The notes beneath the pieces are model-generated. The model worked only from the letters and a program-made list of their open reading frames with translations. It searched no databases and was not told the origin of the DNA. 8,229 nt of DNA, taken from the NCBI GenBank assembly GCA_002424705.1, contig DIKW01000070.1:1-8229 (forward strand), written 5' to 3'. The stretch's first letter is position 1. Every line of letters starts with the position of its first letter. The translations under genes and the position numbers were made by a program. Source of the stretch: Geobacter sp. UBA5608 (lineage in GTDB: Bacteria > Desulfobacterota > Desulfuromonadia > Geobacterales > Pseudopelobacteraceae). Positions 6,482 through 8,229 of this stretch are shown one piece after another.

Positions 6482-7537
6482 TTACCCCCTTCGCTCCGCC
6501 ACCGCCAGGGTGACGTTATCTGATCTTGTCTTCTTGAGCAACAGCCGGTCATTGCCCGAAGCCAGCAATGCGGCAGGCTCGGCCGCTGCACTGCCATCGT
6601 CGGCGGCCAGGGCCTGTGCCGCTGGTGACGACGGCGGCACCACCTGCAGTAGCTGCTGATAGCTGAAACAATCCAGCCTGACGCCGAACCATTCGGCACA
6701 GGACACCAGACCTGGCTCGTCCTGCTGACCCTCGACGGTGGCGATGCAGCAGATCGAACGCGGCGACAGCAGCAGGCGTTTCAGATGTTGCTGCACCATG
6801 GCCTCGATCTCAGCGGCCGACGTGCCGCCGACGCAATGGATCCCCAGCACCAGATTCCGGGGACGCAGCAGCAGGAGCCGTTCCGGCATGACCTGACGCG
6901 GCAGCTGGCGATTGGTCACAAACAGGTAGCCCTGGGCCTGACTTTTCAGCGCGCTGGCGATGGTATCGAAAAACGAGAGTCTGGCGCTGCCGTGAAACCA
7001 GGCGCGAACCCGCTCGCTGCTGTCAACCACCGCGATCGGCCGGTCAGCTTGTAGCAGGCTGTCCAGCAGCTGCACTGCCTTCGGGTCCTCGATCACCCAG
7101 CCTTGTTCCGAGGCCAGTTGCTCGAAGGAGGGCGGCTGGTTGACCGCGAGGGCGCTGGTGATCACCGGTCGAGCTCCCGCCAGCCAGCCACAACGTTCGG
7201 CCAGGAGGTTGGCGTCGGACGGCTGTCCGGCAAACAATGCAACCGCAAACTTGGCGTTGTCATCCATCACCACCACCGCAGGATCGGCCTCACCGCCCGT
7301 GATCAGCGGCGCGATCATCCGCACCACGCAGGTTGCGTCCATGATGCAGACCAGGTCGCGGCCCGTCTGCCAGAGATGGTCGACCAGCGGCCCAAGCTCA
7401 TCGAAAACCTGAGCACCTTTGCCGGCGGCGCCGCGAAACATACGCAGCACATGCAGTTCACTGTCCGGCATCCCACCGGCCAGACGGTTTCCCAGCTGTG
7501 CCCCGTTACGGGTAATGGCAATGATGGCTACCGGCAT
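6482..7537 (-). CDS. cbiG: CbiG-like cobalt-precorrin 5A hydrolase homologue with degenerate motifs
   Basis: CbiG opens the delta-lactone of cobalt-precorrin-5A and releases acetaldehyde in anaerobic cobalamin synthesis. This 351-residue protein has the three-part CbiG architecture: an N-terminal domain opening MPVAIIAITRNG with IAPL (75-78) and DPAVVVMDD (85-93), a middle segment with FEQLASEQGWVIED (138-151), and a C-terminal domain with SPRSICCIAT, AEPAALLA (319-326) and KKTRSDNVTLAVAE (335-348). Several normally conserved sites differ from the family as I know it: MDATCVVR (66-73) for ATGIVVR, GQPSDAN (104-110) for GHLGGAN, SALAVN for TATDVN, and GIHCVGGT (232-239) for GIGCxRGT. The reading frame is intact. 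The start at 7537 begins the family N-terminus; its ribosome-binding site is weak. pdxA follows after four bases. No other cobalamin gene is visible. It may be a diverged paralogue rather than the working enzyme. Confidence 0.85.
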   Translation of the reverse strand: MPVAIIAITRNGAQLGNRLAGGMPDSELHVLRMFRGAAGKGAQVFDELGPLVDHLWQTGRDLVCIMDATCVVRMIAPLITGGEADPAVVVMDDNAKFAVALFAGQPSDANLLAERCGWLAGARPVITSALAVNQPPSFEQLASEQGWVIEDPKAVQLLDSLLQADRPIAVVDSSERVRAWFHGSARLSFFDTIASALKSQAQGYLFVTNRQLPRQVMPERLLLLRPRNLVLGIHCVGGTSAAEIEAMVQQHLKRLLLSPRSICCIATVEGQQDEPGLVSCAEWFGVRLDCFSYQQLLQVVPPSSPAAQALAADDGSAAAEPAALLASGNDRLLLKKTRSDNVTLAVAERRG

Positions 7538-7542
7538 GGCCT

Positions 7543-7557
7543 GGTATGTAGCATACC
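7543..7557. repeat. Perfect inverted repeat just before the cbiG-like start
   Basis: GGTATG and CATACC flank a 3-base spacer. On the minus strand the repeat ends five bases before the ATG at 7537, with an AGGCAGG at its upstream edge. It might fold in the mRNA and shorten the distance between that purine-rich site and the start codon. Alternatively it could be an operator overlapping a weak -10 (TATGCT, 7551-7556) that follows TTGAGG after 18 bases. Confidence 0.4.
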
Positions 7558-7638
7558 CTGCCTGAAAAGGGGACCTCAAATGGGTCACTGCCAGGCTGCG
7601 ACGGCCTGTATGACCATCCTGGCCAACGCCCGCGACCC

Positions 7639-7758
7639 CTAAAACTGCAAGGGGCCGGACCTGCTGATGGGGGTCTGCTGCAGGGCAGAAGCAGGCCATG
7701 CGGTCACCGCCATCAGCAACAACAATGGCGACATTGCGCCGTATGCACCAATCGTCAT
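7639..7758 (-). CDS. Possible 39-residue secreted peptide, or 5' remnant of a lost gene
   Basis: The short frame reads MTIGAYGAMSPLLLLMAVTA, then WPASA and a 14-residue tail LQQTPISRSGPLQF before TAG. It looks like a signal peptide (hydrophobic core at about residues 10-18, an ASA cleavage site near residue 25) with almost no mature protein. GAGAGG lies about 13 bases upstream, a marginal ribosome-binding site. It sits alone between the terminator of the Fe-S gene and cbiG. The tail recalls the start of some exported Geobacter proteins, so it could be a decayed gene cut off by a stop or frameshift; the other two frames downstream show no recognisable continuation. The signal-peptide look may also be chance in GC-rich DNA. 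Confidence 0.3.
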   Translation of the reverse strand: MTIGAYGAMSPLLLLMAVTAWPASALQQTPISRSGPLQF

Positions 7759-7787
7759 ATAACCGCGATACCTCTCTGCCGCGACAC

Positions 7788-7818
7788 AAAAAAACCGGGC
7801 GACCACAGGGCCGCCCGG
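7788..7818 (-). terminator. Rho-independent terminator of the Fe-S protein gene
   Basis: On the minus strand a 7-bp perfect GC-rich stem (CCGGGCG paired with CGCCCGG) closes a 10-base loop and is followed directly by seven Ts. It begins 25 bases after the stop at 7844. It is the clearest terminator in the window and separates the Fe-S gene from the cbiG-pdxA-sfsA run. Confidence 0.85.
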
Positions 7819-7843
7819 CATGTCTTCTCATGGCACAGCTGTC

Positions 7844-8229
7844 TCAGCCCTTGATCTGCCCCTGAATGCCGATGGTCACCTCAGCGTAGGGAATCGCCTT
7901 GCCGCTGTTCTTGATCGCCTCCTTGGCCGCCCAAGTGATGCCGCCGCAGCAGGGCACCTCCATCCGCAGCACGGTCACGCTCTTGATGCTGGATGAGCGC
8001 AGGATCTCTGTCAGTTTGTTCATGAAAAAATCATTGTCGTCCAGCTTGGGGCAGCCCATGATCACCGCCTTGCCGTCCAGAAAATCCTCATGGTAGCCGG
8101 CGTAGGCCAACGGCACGCAGTCGGCGGTCAGCAGCAGGTCGGCATCCTGAAAGTAGGGGGCCGTGGGTGAGACCAGCCGCATCTGCACCGGCCACTGGGC
8201 CAGCCGGCTCTGACGGCTGCCTTTGACGG
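7844..8229 (-). CDS. C-terminal part of a 4Fe-4S ferredoxin-type protein (runs off right edge)
   Basis: The 127 visible residues have no in-frame stop up to the window edge, so the true N-terminus lies outside. The sequence contains RLAQWPVQMRLVSPTAPYF, LLTADCVPLAYA, VIMGCPKLDD, SVTVLRMEVPCCGG and ends VTIGIQGQIKG. This matches the C-terminal domain of an iron-sulfur protein family common in anaerobes, which begins with two CxxCxxC-type ferredoxin clusters (outside the window here) and is usually about 230 residues. Cysteines in ADC, GCPK and PCC are visible and could bind a further cluster or metal. The in-frame GTG at 8188 and ATG at 8182 are internal, because the conserved RLAQWPVQ segment lies upstream of both. 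The role is unknown; electron transfer is likely. A strong terminator follows. Confidence 0.75.
   Translation of the reverse strand, partial: VKGSRQSRLAQWPVQMRLVSPTAPYFQDADLLLTADCVPLAYAGYHEDFLDGKAVIMGCPKLDDNDFFMNKLTEILRSSSIKSVTVLRMEVPCCGGITWAAKEAIKNSGKAIPYAEVTIGIQGQIKG

Larger units (their letters stand above)
7538..7787 (-). other. Intergenic region upstream of the cbiG-like gene
   Basis: Between the terminator and the cbiG-like start there are 250 bases without a secure gene. They hold the small signal-peptide-like frame (7639-7758) and the inverted repeat (7543-7557). The cbiG frame stays open through the whole stretch, but its translation shows no domain and I treat it as non-coding. I looked for a cobalamin riboswitch and saw no B12-box-like sequence. 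Because the terminator upstream is strong, the promoter of the cbiG-pdxA-sfsA run should be here; only a weak candidate (TTGAGG, 18 bases, TATGCT) is seen close to the start. Confidence 0.5.

Noticed and set aside
6478..6699. N-terminal extension of pdxA to 6699
   Set aside because: It would overlap the conserved C-terminus of the cbiG-like gene; PdxA normally begins shortly before ITMGDPAG, and 6477 has a ribosome-binding site.
7538..7787. Cobalamin riboswitch upstream of the cbiG-like gene
   Set aside because: Expected from the gene's family, but I found no B12-box-like sequence on the minus strand; a covariance-model search would be needed to exclude it fully.
7538..7831. N-terminal extension of the cbiG-like gene to 7831
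   Set aside because: The extension adds 98 residues without family similarity and would begin inside the terminator; the CbiG N-terminus begins at 7537.
1..8229. CRISPR array, insertion sequence, phage or defence system
   Set aside because: No direct-repeat array, transposase, integrase or defence-type domain is seen; the genes are ordinary housekeeping or envelope functions.

Overview
The window looks like chromosomal DNA from a Geobacter/Pelobacter-type deltaproteobacterium (Desulfuromonadia). This rests on a two-haem lipoprotein cytochrome c, a Dabb protein, a cytidylate-kinase-like protein and an Fe-S protein of the kinds I know from that group, with GC content near 60% by eye. The species cannot be fixed from sequence alone. 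Almost every base is coding, and all genes but one lie on the minus strand. I see no mobile element, CRISPR array, tRNA or rRNA.

Read in the minus direction from the right edge, the first gene is the C-terminal part of an Fe-S protein (7844 to beyond the window), closed by a strong rho-independent terminator (7788-7818). A roughly 250-base gap follows, holding a possible 39-residue secreted peptide or gene remnant and an inverted repeat. A tight three-gene run comes next: cbiG-like (7537-6482), pdxA (6477-5473, 4-base gap) and sfsA (5476-4778, ATGA overlap). It pairs a cobalamin-pathway family protein with a vitamin B6 biosynthesis enzyme. The CbiG-like protein keeps its overall fold signature but deviates in several motifs that are normally invariant.

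The only plus-strand gene, a Dabb-domain protein (4491-4781), ends convergently against sfsA. The two stop codons share a palindromic CTAG. Dabb is divergent from a cytidylate-kinase-like gene (4339-3647), and the 151 bases between them hold plausible promoters for both strands.

After the kinase comes a perfect GC-rich hairpin, then an envelope-related run: mtgA (peptidoglycan glycosyltransferase), a phospholipase D/cardiolipin synthase gene, a TatD-family metal-dependent hydrolase gene and a dihaem lipoprotein cytochrome gene. The genes overlap or are closely spaced, suggesting co-transcription. A well-formed sigma70-type promoter then drives a small lysine/alanine/proline-rich lipoprotein that runs off the left edge.

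No wholly new system is evident. The best items for a second look are the motif-eroded CbiG, the small ORF and hairpin in front of it, and the kinase-like protein with an unusual nucleotide-binding loop.
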